In this document: piece after piece, positions 23,232 through 34,885 of the stretch
Position numbering within the stretch: the first letter of the stretch is position 1
Layout: every line of letters starts with the position of its first letter
Assembly: GCA_032622095.1 (NCBI GenBank)
Contig: CP136066.1
Span: 61,164,609 to 61,228,608 of the forward strand
Origin: Siphonodentalium dalli
Lineage: Eukaryota; Mollusca; Scaphopoda; Gadilida; Siphonodentaliidae
Length of the DNA: 64,000 nt
Direction: 5' to 3'
The notes under the pieces: generated by a model
Seen by the model: the letters and a program-made list of their open reading frames with translations, nothing else
What the model was told of the DNA's origin: nothing
The model's database searches: none
Translations under genes and position numbers: made by a program

Positions 23232-23582
23232 AAGTGAACGTTCAGACGACCACGATTCAATCGCAAGTGGAAGGATTTCCGTCGCAGGGAGTAAATGACA
23301 GTTAGACTGCGCATGCTCACGTCAAAATCGCAAGTAAAACAATAATATCAAGCACTGTTTGATTTTAGATTCCTAGGATACCTCCACTTGCGACATCGCA
23401 GTCGTGTGTACGTACAAATCGTGCCTGGAAAGATCGCAGGGTAGCCAGTGACATGCTTTACGAACAACCTACGATATCATCATGTACGACGACATCGTAA
23501 TCGTGTGAACAAAATATCCACGATCTCATCGGGCCCGATTCCTCCACTTACGATTGTATCGTGGTCATCTGTACGTTCACTT
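23232..23582. mobile_element. MITE with ~46-bp inverted termini, 351 bp
   Basis: 'aagtgaacgttcagacgacc' at 23232 and the reverse complement of the right end ('aagtgaacgtacagatgacc') continue through 'acgat.caatcg.aagtgga' for ~46 bp with a few mismatches. The interior contains more 'cacttgcgacatcgca' and 'cgatctcatcgggcccgat' relatives of the arms. It abuts the older inverted element copy at 23595-24694. An 80-codon minus frame at 23480-23722 runs across the MITE border and is therefore not a real gene. Confidence 0.7.
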
Positions 23583-23594
23583 ATAACTCGATAA

Positions 23595-24694
23595 AAAAAG
23601 TTATATGTATATTCATCTCCCAGGCCATCTCCATATCGCACTAGGAGTTTTTGGCGTTCGACTTTCACGATATCGACAAATGGTGATCGAATTAAGTCAC
23701 TTGAACAATTATATATTCTCAACTGTCATATAAACAGCTAGAAAAACAGATACATCGAAGAAAGCATTAAACGTATATGTATCATTCTATTTAAGAGGTA
23801 CATATATTCTTGCAAACTAAGAGACCTTGAACCGTCAGATGATTGTATATTAGAATGGCTCATGTATATAACACAATTGAGTCTGTCCCATTCAATATAG
23901 TTTCTACAAAAAAGTTGCAATTTTTCAAGTGATAAGGAAATGTATAGAAGGCCTGTTCCATAATAGTGGTCATAGTGTGCAGTCAAATATAGTTTCTTCT
24001 GAGATAACAGAAACGCAGTTAGTAGCACATGACTTTCCAAGATCCTCCAATACTGACATCTGACAAGGGTATCCACAGATAATTTCTTTCATTTTTAGAA
24101 CAGTCTCATCGTCTAACACAAACAGCTCAAAATCTCGCTCTGTGTCGGGCACATGTAACTGATATACTTGCATAGAACATTTCTTTTATACTGAGAATAC
24201 TTAGCCAGTATATAGCATCATGAACAGATGAGCACCTGGATATTTCCTTAAAACATCTGTATCTTCATGGAGATATGATAACCAGGTGTCATCAAAATCT
24301 TGGTCTAACCAACTATATTGATTGATACAGCTCCATGTAAAACCCAATTGTTGTCTTTAAGTTTGCGAACTAATGTGTTTTTTTATGTTCATGTATGTTC
24401 ATGTTATAACATCTGAAGTATACGCAGTTGTAAATAAATAAATAAATACTTCTTTATTGGTGGGACGGATTCATTTCGATAAACAAAATGACAATCGCTC
24501 CGATCCGACAAAGTGAGCCACTACTTATATTCCATATGTAAGAATCGTGTTTTCTGATATTATTTTGGGTATACAATTTATGAGAATGAGTGTAACACTT
24601 TGAGCAAGTGTATTCTTTATTCCACCAAATATCGATAAAATGCAGATGGTTTCACGTTTCTTTAACATGAGCAACCCCGGGTAACCCTGGTAGT
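23595..24694 (-). mobile_element. Inverted diverged copy of the 15.9-kb element
   Basis: Read on the minus strand it starts 'actaccagggttacccggg' (24694), then 'aagtgttacac', 'ataagtagtggctcac', 'atctccatgaagatacag', 'acagagcgagattttgag', 'gaagaaactatatttgac' and 'gatatggagatggcctgg'. These are the same landmarks and order as 15931-16970. Open frames of 67 and 112 codons lie in it, while the plus-strand copy is broken by stops at equivalent places. The element may once have encoded a protein, but no domain is recognisable. Confidence 0.75.
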
Positions 24695-25177
24695 CATATA
24701 TAATTGTTAATGAACTAATTTTCAAAACACATGCTTTAATTTCATTTGGCCACAGTTGTCATTCCACATTGAGGCAGAATGAACGATAAAGTGAGTCCGA
24801 TTCGATTTAGCCAGTCCGTGTACCGGTATAGGGATTGTAATTCTGTTTAATTCTATTTTGGTCTTACTTGTGCAATTTGGGTTATTTATATATATGCATC
24901 ATATATAAACTTGAACTACATTTATACGAGCAGTATAATATTTTCCCAGAAAGACACATTGGAGTCATGAAAAATACAACTTTCAACCAGAGGTTTTAGT
25001 TCCAAACAAAAACAGTCATTTGCATGGCATGGAACAGAAAAGAGCTTTCCGTGTTAGTCTATTCTTGAAATGGTATAAATAAACAGCCCTTGATTCACTT
25101 CTGTGCTAAAAATTGCAAACAGCTGGAAAAGGGCGCTGACCACAGTATGTATTTCTCTGCACGTTATATATATATAT
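24695..25177. repeat. Fragment of a dispersed repeat shared with 40590-40955
   Basis: 'ccaaacaaaaacagtcatttgcatggcatggaacag'-type sequence (24995-25035) followed by 'gagctttccgtg' and 'gtctattcttgaaatgg' is closely matched at 40715-40790 ('ggcatggaacagaacaagag', 'ctattcccgatatgg'). The element is unnamed. Confidence 0.55.
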
Positions 25178-26475
25178 ACTAGCAGGTGGACCCGACTTCG
25201 TCCGGGCTGTTTCCCCTCTGCTTTTCGGCGAATTGCGCGATTTGACCTTGAATTGTCCATTTTGAAGGTTAAGGTCAGGTGGGGTCACGATTGGAACCGT
25301 CCAAAACACTGCCCGGACAAAAGTACCCGACAATAGTACCCGTCGAAATCCATCCGGTTTTACCCGATTTGACCTCGAATTGATCATTTTGAAGGTCAAG
25401 GTCAGGTCGAGTTCACGATTTGACCCGTCCAAAACACCCCCTGGAAAAAATTACCACTAAGTATCAAATGTCGTCAAAATCCGTCTGGCAGTTTTCCATC
25501 CAACACCAACACCCCAAAAATGGTGGAAATTGGCACAGCCGATACCTGGAAGTCGGCCCAGCGGATACCGAGATACCCTATGTATCAAATTTCGTCCGTA
25601 AAAATCCGCCAGTTTTACCCGGTTTGATTTCAACTCAAGTATATAAACGCGCCTCATATACACACGCTCATTAATTATCAAGCTTCAACGTAAAGATAAA
25701 TTAGCATTGTGTGTATTTAGTAAATTTTAACTAATTATAACTAATTATTTTCTCGCCGTCAAAGTTCAACAATGTCGATGTTGTTGGCATTAACGGCTTG
25801 GGGGCCACCGGTAGATTCGTACAAAGAAGCCATTTCAGCTAAATGGATTCTTGGATGAGATTCCAGACCATAAACATGATGATAATTTAGTGAACTTTTA
25901 CCCGCGGGGTAACTGTAAACGACTTGAGCCTATGCGTGGTGTGAATATAAAAAAAATCTATCGACAATAGACCTAAGAATATCAGCTGTAACAAAATTTA
26001 TATATCAGAAATTGTAAATGATATATTTTGGGATAGATACACGATTCTTAATAGCCTGCAAATTGACAATATATATTGTAAATGTTATAATTTTGGGATA
26101 AATACACGATTCGTAATTGCCTGCAAATAGCTTACGTTCGTCGACGTATGCATATAGAGTTATCCTCCCTGCATCGGGTGACAATCACGCCGCATCCGGA
26201 TATATGAGTTTTGAAGGTCAAGGTCACGTCGCACGGGTAAATTAATATGCCAATGCCAGTTCCCGGCCAAAAGAACCCCACATACCAAGTTTCATCGAAA
26301 TCGGGTCGGCCGTTTTCGAGTTCATCGCGAACACACACACACACACACACACCCTCTCACACCCTCACCCTCACACACACACACACACACACACACACCC
26401 TCACACACACACACACACACTCACACACACACACACAGACACACACACACACAGATCTTCCAAAATATATAATAG
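25178..26475 (+). mobile_element. Complete microsatellite-bearing interspersed element
   Basis: The head is 'actagcaggtggacccg' at 25178. The body has two 'tttgacct.gaattg.tcat' blocks with 'gaaggtcaaggtcagg', then 'gtggaaattggcacagccga', 'cgttaatgcc' relatives and 'acccgcggggtaactgtaaa'. The 3' part has 'atccggatatatgag', 'accaagtttcatcgaaatcg' and 'gccgttttcgagttcatcgc', then a (CA)n tract and the tail 'caaaatatataatagata'. At ~1.3 kb it is the best whole copy in this orientation. The same order is found reversed at 49614-50772. No coding capacity was seen; it is probably a non-autonomous pearl/Helentron-like element (inference). Confidence 0.75.
26330..26453 (+). repeat. (CA)n microsatellite
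   Basis: A 124-bp CA tract interrupted by CCCT, TC and GA. It is part of the 3' end of the surrounding element and creates a spurious Thr/His-rich frame. Confidence 0.95.
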
Positions 26476-27090
26476 ATACATATACATGTATCTCAAAATT
26501 TCGTGTATTTTGCAACAAGTGTCATACATCCTTAGAAATTACTTAGACAAAATGTGGAAGCTCGAATGAGCTTTGTCCGTTAAAATTAACTATTTCAACC
26601 CGGCAGCCCACTAAAGCGGACACGACGTAATTTACTTTTATCCAGGCAGCCCGATTTAGCGGGCAGAGTGCAATTGTCTGGAATAATACAATATTTCCAG
26701 AGATATATAAATTATTTTATTGGTTAGCGACTTGTATATCCTCAGGGTGAAATTCGGTATCAATACTATTTTACGCTGTGCACGAATACCTAGCATGTAC
26801 AACATTAAGATAATTTCCGGGCCTAAATATAGACAGCACCTGTATGACGTCACGATTACTATTTTGGGGTTTCCTAAAAAATCGATGAATCAATACTGGT
26901 GTTTTGAGTCACATTTCGATTTTGGTTCATTGTTTATCACAAAAACATACTGATAACATTATTAGTATTACGTTTATGAAATAAAGAAGATAATGTTGAT
27001 CTTTCTAACGATGTTTTATTTGTGTTATCCGTCTAATGTCTCCTATTTTCGACGCAATGTTACGTACATCACCTAGTCCAAATTAGACTA
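26476..27090. other. Unassigned spacer with short GGCAGCCC repeat
   Basis: 'cccggcagcccactaaagcgg' at ~26600 and 'ccaggcagcccgatttagcgg' at ~26641 form a ~42-bp degenerate pair. Nothing else was recognised. Confidence 0.35.
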
Positions 27091-27094
27091 TTCG

Positions 27095-29403
27095 GATTAA
27101 TGACCAGGCCGTTGAAAATTCCATATACACAATGTTGTCACGTGCAACAACAGCGCAAGTGCGATTGACAAGTCTAGTCAGCTGTCAGGGACAAAGGAAC
27201 CGTGTTCCTTGCTAGAGATGGAAAGCAATTTATACCAAATAGCTTGTAATAAGACACTTACGTGCGCACATGCCAATTATTTATGTGCATATTTCCACAG
27301 TAATAACAGGCAGTATATACTGCCCGTAATTACTGTGGGAATATAGGTTTATATATAGTGCCCGTAACGTTCTTGCCTGCTGAATCGTCGTTATGGGTGA
27401 TATGCAAATAGGGGTGGGATAAATCAAGTTATATATAGGGGTATACAACCTATACAAAGTTTTTTGTAATGTTTTGTTGACTTCAGTTTACACCATTTGT
27501 TTGTTAAAACAATATCACTTAAACCCCCTCAACACATATTTTTGTGTACAATTGTGTGTAATGCCAATGATCATCTAATTATTGGTCTGGCTAAATAGAC
27601 ACGCGCGGCTATGAATGACCACACCGTTTACAATTCCACATACACAATGTTAACACGTGAAACAACAGCACAAGTTCAGTTGACAAGTTTATAGTCAGCG
27701 GTCAGGGACACAGGAACCGTGCTCCTTGTTGAGATGAAGCAACAATTTATACCCGATAGCTTGCAATAAGACACTTACATGCAGATATGCCAATTACTTA
27801 CAATGTACGTGCATATTTCCACAGTAATAACAGGCAGTATATACTGCCAGTATATATAGCTACGGTTCTTTGTAGGTTTGTTATATAATGCCCGTAAAGT
27901 TCTTGAGTCCTGAACCGTCGTTATGAGTGGGTATGGAAATAGGGGTGGGGTAAATATGAAGTTATATATATGTCTTTATTATATATCCTCAGTTTACACG
28001 GTTTGTTCAAACAATCATGCGGACCCCCTATCAGGAACAAAACATGTTTTATACATATGTATGCATTGCCAATAATCATTATTGGTCTGGCCAAGTAGAC
28101 ACGGACGCCCTAAATGCCCAGACTGTTTACAATTCCAAATACGCAATGGTGACATGTGAAACAACAGTGCAAGTGCAATTGACACGTCTATTCAGCGGTC
28201 ACGAACAGAAGAACCATGTTCCTTCCCGGTGATGAACAAGCAATTTATAACAGATAGCTTGCAATAAGACACTTACGTGCAAATATGCCAATTAGTTATT
28301 TCAACAGTAATAGCAGGCCGTATATATAGACTGCCCGTAGATACCGTATATTGTAAGTGTTATATACTGCCCGTACAGTTCTTGACTCCTGAACCGTCGT
28401 TATGAGTGGGTACGAAAGTAGGGTGGGAATAAATAACTATTGGTCTGGCCAATAGACACGCACGCCTATAAATGACCAGACCGATTACAATTCCCTATCC
28501 ACAATGTTGACACGTGAAACAACAGCGCAAGTGCAATTGACAAGTCCAGTAAGTGGGCAGGGACATAGGAACCGTGTTCCTTTGATGGAGATGAGCAACT
28601 AATTTATTAAAAATAGCTTGCAATAAGACACTTACGCGCAAATATGGCAATTATTTATGTGCATATTTCGACAGTAATAACAGGCAGTATATATATACTG
28701 CCCGTAACTACGGGTTCTCTACATGTTTGTTATATACTGCCCATAAAGTTCTTGACCCCTGAACCGTCGTTATGGGTGGGTACGAAAATAGGAGTGGGAT
28801 ACATCTGAAGTTATATATAGGGGTATATAACCTTTACATAGCATTTTGCAAAATGTTGTTGACTTCAGTTTACACCATTTGTTTTTGCAAGCAATCACTT
28901 AGACCCCCCTCTCACATAACAACACATATGTTTTTGTCTTTGTAACATATGTATGTATTGTCGACAATCATATACCTATTGGTCTGGCAAATAGACACGC
29001 ACGACTATAAATGACCAGACCGATTACAATTCCCTATCCATAATGTTGACACGTGGAACAACAGCGCAAGTGCAATTCACAAGTCTAGTCAGTTGTCAGG
29101 GACATAGGAACCGTGCTCCTTTGATGGAGATGAGCAACTAATTTATTCCAAATAGCTTGCAATAAGACACTTACGCGCAAATATGGCAATTATGTATGTG
29201 CACATTTCGACAGTAATAACAGGCAGTATATATATATATATATATACTGCCCGTAACTACGGGTTCTCTACATGTTTGTTATATAATGCCCGTAATGTTC
29301 TTGACTCCTGAACCGTCGTTATGGGTTGGTATGAAAATAGGGGTTATATATAGGGGAATATAACCTATACATAGCTTTTTGCAACTTTTTGTTGACTTCA
29401 GAC
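27095..29403 (+). repeat. ~500-bp tandem satellite, about 4.6 units
   Basis: Units begin with 'gaccagaccg.ttacaattcc' at ~27100, 27620, 28120, 28470 and 29010 (spacings ~523, 500, 352 and 540 bp; the third unit is shortened). Shared blocks are 'cacgtg.aacaacagcgcaag', 'aatagcttgcaataagacac', 'acagtaataacaggcag', 'ttcttgactcctgaaccgtc' and 'ggggtatataacctatac'. Each unit carries the self-complementary 'ggcagtatatactgcc'-type core, and 'ggtctggc' faces 'ccagaccg' across each junction. The last unit stops abruptly at 'tgttgacttcag' (29400). Confidence 0.9.
27292..27341. repeat. Palindrome within the 500-bp satellite
   Basis: 'ttccacagtaat' faces 'attactgtggga' around a perfect 16-bp palindrome GGCAGTATATACTGCC (27309-27324). 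The core is kept, with lengthened TA tracts, in later units (~27835, 28688, 29222). It could extrude a cruciform or form an RNA hairpin. Confidence 0.8.
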
Positions 29404-30035
29404 AACGGGAAATATGACTTATGGGTGTGGTGTATATGTATATCTTTAATGGCCAAATGGCCATGGGTGTGGTATACGAGGGATACAGCGAATAACCTTG
29501 GGCCAATGGTGGAGTAAATAGGTATACAAAGAGTGATTGTGTGGTAATATATTTGGTGTATGATTGTCATGGGTGAGGTTTATATTCAAACCCGGAGTGT
29601 GTGAATGCCGAGTGTGTGGGGTATTGGTATTTTTTGGACTGTATGGCCATAGGGCATGGGTTGTATATGCACATTTGGAATGAAACTGTGTGGTGCATAT
29701 GTATATCTTGAGTGGCTATATGGCCATGGGTGTGGCGACTATGTATACGTGGAGTGACTGTATGGCCAATGGTGGCGTGAACGGGCATGCAAAGAGTATG
29801 GTCATACATGTGGTGTATGCTTGTCATGGGTGAGGTTCGTATTCAAGTATGGAGTGCATGAATGGCCGAGTATGCAGTGTAAGGGAATATACAGAAAGGT
29901 TTTGTGGCCATTGGCGATGTGTATATTATTTACACATGGAGTGACTCTGGTCAGGATTGGGGTGTATATGCATAGCTTGGGTGGTTACATGGTCATGGGT
30001 GTGGCCAATATGTATACACGCTCATTCTTTGGTAA
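29404..30035 (+). repeat. Degenerate ~45-60-bp minisatellite array
   Basis: Recurring phrases are 'atggccatgggtgtgg', 'gtatatgtatatct', 'gtatac.tggagtgactg' and 'gtatggccaatggtgg'. The reverse complement of the same phrases fills 44698-45720. Frames here are Tyr/His-rich artefacts of the repeat. Confidence 0.75.
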
Positions 30036-31109
30036 TCTCCTGACTCATCAGGCATAAATAATTCTAAGTCCAATAATCTTCATTTGAATAGGCTGAACAA
30101 ATGTAGTTTACCTGAAATATTTGTAATTTTTTAAATATGACCACATATTGTCAATTGGATTATTTTTGTGGGTTGTGGTTACCTAGCAACCATTGCTAAA
30201 GAGACAATGAATGTCTGTGCGATGCAAACCATATAACTATCGATTCCGTGGTAGAACACATAGTGTTAATTATTTTCGCCAGGCGTTTAGTGATTTACAA
30301 AGTGTTATGACTACTGAAGATTTATAAACAAAATTTATGGTGGGTCCCTAGCAGTGGTTTACCACCTGCTATCCCTAGTAACTCTATATCCGTATACAAT
30401 ATACACTACCTAATGTGTGGGCACATGTTAAATGTCCTGTAGACTAACTTGTTGTGAGGTATAGCCTCTTGTTCGGGTAGTTTCATAGCAATGGTTGTTA
30501 TGGACAACATGATATAAAATGATGTCACACACCATTGCATGTTATCATAAAACTAAACCTCCCATAAACTACTATAGTTTAAATGTTGTAAACCATCCCC
30601 ATAACAGACATTTTATTTGTTCGGGTAGTTGCATAGCAACCGTTGCTGAGGAGAGTCCCATCTAGATGGGCCCTGTATCTGAAAATGATCAGTATGGCAC
30701 AAGGAACACCATTATGTGCCAAGTTTCATACTTTTATCATAAATTGTGTAATTTTGACACCAAGCACCCGGACTAGTGTATAGTATAGAGTTAGATACTT
30801 ATAGTGGGATCCCTTAATGGTTGAATCGTGGCTTTAGTGACTAAAGGATGACAGTTCAAATATATGATGCTTAGTTAAAGGGAACACTTTTTGGAAGGGG
30901 TGCCATGTGGGGGGGGGGGGGGGGTCCTGTGTCGTGATAAAATCAGGTTTCCATGGCAACAGCATCAAATATTTGAAGAAAACAAATTAATGAAAGGGTC
31001 AATGACACTGCAGATCAACTTGGAGAGGGAATAATTTCACGTGTTACAGTTAATGGAACGATTATGTATGTGGCAAGTTGAAATGCCTAAGTACTAGATA
31101 TCAACATGA
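30036..31109. other. Unassigned, with three TAGCAACCxTTGC motif copies
   Basis: 'cctagcaaccattgct' (~30182), 'catagcaatggttgtt' (~30484) and 'catagcaaccgttgct' (~30631) recur next to 'gttcgggtagtt'. A G16 run lies at 30909-30924. No gene was seen. Confidence 0.4.
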
Positions 31110-31600
31110 AGAAATATATATAAAGTAAAATCCAATATGGCCGCTGGCGTTCATTTTTTCCAATGAAATTCAAAAACATTTGATAGATCTGGTAAATTAA
31201 CATCAACATAAATATGAAGTTTGGTGATGATCGGATGAGTGAAGAGGACGGTAGTGTGTGCTAAAGGATTTAGTAATGCAAAGAGTAAAATCCAAAATGG
31301 TTGCCGGTGGCATGTTTATAAAATGAAATTTGAAAAAATTAGATTACTCCCACCTTGTGGCCACCCCGAAGATCCATGTGAAGTTTAGTGACGATCGGAC
31401 AAGTAGTGTGTCGTTAGTAGGGTGTACCAAAAGGATTTAGTCATACAAAGAGTAAAATCCAAATGGCTGCTGGCGGCCATGTTTTTAAACAAATTCAGAA
31501 AATATTGATGACTCCCATCTGGATGTCACCTCGAAGATCCATATGAAGTTTGGTGACGATCGGATGAGAGAAGTGACCTGTGTTGACGAAAACACTGATG
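31110..31600 (+). repeat. Three degenerate ~165-bp direct repeats
   Basis: Each unit has 'agtaaaatccaa.atgg', 'gccggtggcatgttt' or a relative, 'gaagatccatgtgaagttt' or a relative, and 'ggtgacgatcggatgag'. Starts are near 31120, 31286 and 31450. Confidence 0.75.
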
Positions 31601-31670
31601 CACGGGGGACCACCATCCCATGACAATATTATAGTTAAAATTTTACTTTTTCAAGTTGAGGTAACAATTT

Positions 31671-32169
31671 ATTGGAAATGAATAACTGCCATAAAAAGTA
31701 TCTGATCCGCGGATCTGATCCGAACTAGTAAAAGACTCGAATGACTATTGAATAGAGAGCAATACTGCTTCAGCAATGTTAACATAATGTTAGTTGTGTG
31801 TTGGAACATTGTAAGCATTAATTTTGCAAGAACTGATATAAACCTGTTTATGTGGGCTTTGGTTTTAGGTCATATATCCATCATATTCATATCCATCGCA
31901 AATTCCCCAACTCACAGCTTTCTCTAATATTGTGGCCTATTTACAGTTGATTTCTCCCTGCTTGGGTGCATGACCTGCATACCATACCGACACTGTATTA
32001 ACTGGTTATTGAATGTAACTGTTGTTCCAAATGGCTGCTCTCAATTTTCCAGCACACAGCTAACATTATGTTAAAATTATTGAAGCATTGTTGCTCTCTA
32101 GTAAATGGTCCTTCGAGCCTTTTACTAGTTCAGATCATGCACTGTTTATGGCAATTATTCATTTCCAAT
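31671..32169. mobile_element. Fold-back element, ~150-bp arms
   Basis: 'attggaaatgaataactgcc' at 31671 and the reverse complement of the sequence ending at 32169 share 'gaactagtaaaag.ctcga', 'tagagagcaa', 'tgcttca', 'aacataatgttag.tgtgtg' and 'tggaa.attg'. The total is 499 bp with ~190 bp between the arms, and it is non-coding. Confidence 0.75.
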
Positions 32170-33805
32170 AATTTTTTATACTTGCGGAGAACCCTCCTCG
32201 AAAACTTTCTCTTCTAAAATATGATTAAAGTCAACTTTGTGACATTTTTATTGTTATATATTATGCTTGATGTGATCTCAGGTACTATAGATTCTTTCAG
32301 GTGGTTTAACAATTAACTATATTTATATGTAGGTCCGTCTGGACTTTCCACTTCCTGAGATAGCTCAGGTGTGGAAACACCTTAAGTCGGATTTGATCGT
32401 GACTTTTGTATTTGTATAAACACAAGGCTCGTCAGATTGTCAACTGTAAGCTTTTGCTTTTTCAACTGTTCCCCAAATAGTTAATGTCATTGACATAGGA
32501 ACTATATTTTATCTGGATATATGACCCCTCATCTTGGCACCCCATCTAACACGTTTCCACAATAACCAAGAAACAGTTAAGTGCAGTATCGTGTTTGACG
32601 TCTCACTGGGGACTCCGTCCAAAAAGTGTCCATTATAACTACGCAACACATACGTGCAGTTACATGCTTTAGTTACTAAAGTCACACAATTGCAGTTATT
32701 TTGGTCTTGATGGTAATGCATCGTGGCTTATGTACTGTCACAATTACAACAACAAGGTAGTTCTTAAAATTCAGATTAAAATGTGATTAAAATGTGCCAT
32801 ATACTAAATTGAACATAGTGATTGGACCCTATTTTTGTTTTGCATTATGATGGGGATTGACTTCCATGGCTAATGCACTTAGGGTAGCAGAATATGAAAC
32901 AACTGACAAACAAATTGCCCAAAATATCACATTTTCCCCAATAACCTTGACCTTGGCAACTGACCTTGACCATATATGTCTTAGTGTCCCATACCATTAA
33001 TGAGTTAACTATGAGTTAACATAATGTTTTTTATTTTTATTCAAATATATGGTGCCGTTATCATGGAAACCTGAATTTATAACGACATTGGACCCACCCC
33101 CACATGGGCACGTCCTCCAAAAAGTTTTCCCTATAACTAACCAACATATATTTGTATAAGTTTCATACTTTAATCAATAAATTCACAATTCAATCCTTAA
33201 TGGATTGAAGGACCCCAGATAAGTAAATAACTCTCTAATATACACAAAATCAGGATATCTTGGGAAATAAATGTTTTTGACCCATTTTGGAAAATGGCCA
33301 CAAAGTTTAGCGGCCTATATCTCAAGACTGCCTTATCGGTTGCACCAGTAACATAGTTCTCCTTGTAGCCTGTATGCTCTAGAGTAAAGATAACGTAATC
33401 AAAACTGATATACAAACTCAGTGGGTAGAAAATGTATGACCCGATATGAAAAAAGCCAATATTTTGGTCAATGACGTTGACCTTTGTAAATGACCTTGAC
33501 CTCTAGATGTGAAATCTTCAGTGTCAAATGAAAGCCCACCAAGGTTAGCACCCCATATAAATGCCAACATAGAGTTACCGCATTAAACTTTCTTGGTATA
33601 GACCATTATAGGTATATCTTTTATACCGGCCAAAAACACTCTCCGTTGCCATTGAAACACACATTTTCCACACTAAGTTACACTGCCCCAGTATGCCCCA
33701 GCACTGACACAAACTTCAGATTATGAGCTTTGTGAAAACCTTTGGTAGAATTTGCCCACCAAATTGGTACCATTTTTCATTTTTGGGGAGCCTGGCTCAT
33801 GGACT
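32170..33805. other. Unassigned, with related TGACCTTGACC-bearing segments
   Basis: Bases 32930-33015 ('aataaccttgaccttgg', 'actgaccttgacc', 'gtgtcccataccattaatgag') and 33455-33570 ('aatgacgttgacctttg', 'aatgaccttgacctc') are diverged relatives ~525 bp apart. No gene was recognised. Confidence 0.4.
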
Positions 33806-33809
33806 AATA

Positions 33810-33880
33810 ATGGTACGAATCGACCAGAGTGTACGAAACGTCTTTGTACGAAACGACCAAGGTACGAAACGTCCAGCACC
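33810..33880 (+). repeat. GTACGAAACG minisatellite
   Basis: Four copies of 'gtacgaa(a/t)cg.cc' spaced 16-20 bp: 'ggtacgaatcgacc', 'gtacgaaacgtc', 'gtacgaaacgacc', 'ggtacgaaacgtcc'. Confidence 0.8.
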
Positions 33881-34464
33881 CCAAACGTCCTGCAATTCAT
33901 TATCCTCTAACGATTCTTCTACACAAATAACAATTTGATCAAACTTTACCCTGTAAGGAAGTGTTCAATGCTGTTCATTCTTTTTTTTCGGTGTAATGTT
34001 GGTTACGTATTATCCAAATGGTCACCAAGAACTCTGGTCGTTAATTGTGCCTATAATTATATAATATTTAGTTACTAATTATTGTGTTCTGTCCTTGCTC
34101 GGTGGTGTCAGTTTACATCTGTTCGTAGATGAGATTCTTTTCATTCATAAGTGAGAAACTATCGATGTATTTCTCGCATTTCATGCTTTCTTATCCAGTT
34201 GATTTGCACAAGATTGTGCGTGTGCATAGTTGGCCCCTGTAGATAATGAGTGTGACAGAGTGCCCCTGGCTGTTGAAATTTGCTGAGTTACTATACGAAA
34301 GGAACAAGTTCACAGAATTACGTCACAGTAATTCTCATTAAATTGACAAGGTCAATGCCAATGGTATTATGTATATCTCGTGGTACGTTATCATTAAATA
34401 TCCTAATATTTTACTACAATTATACCCTCTTGTGTTTTTGAGACAATGCACATTTTTGTGATTG
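33881..34464. other. Unassigned stretch
   Basis: No open frame of note and no repeat border recognised. Confidence 0.35.
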
Positions 34465-34590
34465 GGTGGGATTCGAACCCCGGCTCATGACGGCGAGCGC
34501 GCCTTGAGACTCAAAGTACGACGGCAATACCACACGTCCACCGAAGTGTGGTATTGACGTCGGACTTTGAGACGCAAACTGCGCTCGCCG
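34465..34590 (-). repeat. 100-bp hairpin next to a tRNA-like B box
   Basis: Bases 34491-34535 and 34546-34590 are near-perfect inverted arms of ~45 bp with a 10-base loop (34536-34545): 'cggcgagcgcg', 'ttgagactcaaagt' and 'ggcaataccacac' face their complements. Directly outside, on the minus strand, lies GGTTCGAATCC (34469-34479), identical to a Pol III B box. No matching A box at tRNA spacing was found, because the hairpin occupies that place. It may be a tRNA-derived SINE end whose anticodon-side sequence has been inverted-duplicated. Confidence 0.6.
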
Positions 34591-34689
34591 CAACGGGCCT
34601 GGTATGCGGCTACTAACTGTTGTGTGTTATTTATATAGTCCCAGACATGTACACATGGCAATGCTCGACATGTCTCGGAGGCAAGTGTT

Positions 34690-34885
34690 TTCGCGCCCAA
34701 TATCGCAATAATATTGGAAATGGAAACGCTTATAATATCGCCGCTTGCGATATTATTTCAATATTTTGCGCTTATAATGTCGCAATATTTCGCGTTAATA
34801 TTGCGATATCTTGCGCTTAATATTGCAATATCTCGCGCTTAATATTGCAACATCTTGCGCTCAAAAATGTGACATTTAGCGCGAA
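34690..34885 (+). repeat. 22-bp minisatellite (CGCTTAATATTGC)
   Basis: Units such as 'cgcttaatattgcaatatct' repeat at 22-24 bp spacing, becoming more regular toward the right (34745-34860) and degrading at both ends. Confidence 0.85.

Noticed and set aside
23480-23722. 80-codon minus-strand frame
   Set aside because: It spans the border between a MITE arm and an older element copy.
26247-26546. 99-codon Thr/His-rich open frame
   Set aside because: It is a translation of the (CA)n microsatellite at the end of an interspersed element.
34469-34479. tRNA gene suggested by GGTTCGAATCC
   Set aside because: Only a B box is present; no A box, cloverleaf or acceptor pairing at tRNA distances, and a hairpin occupies the expected body.
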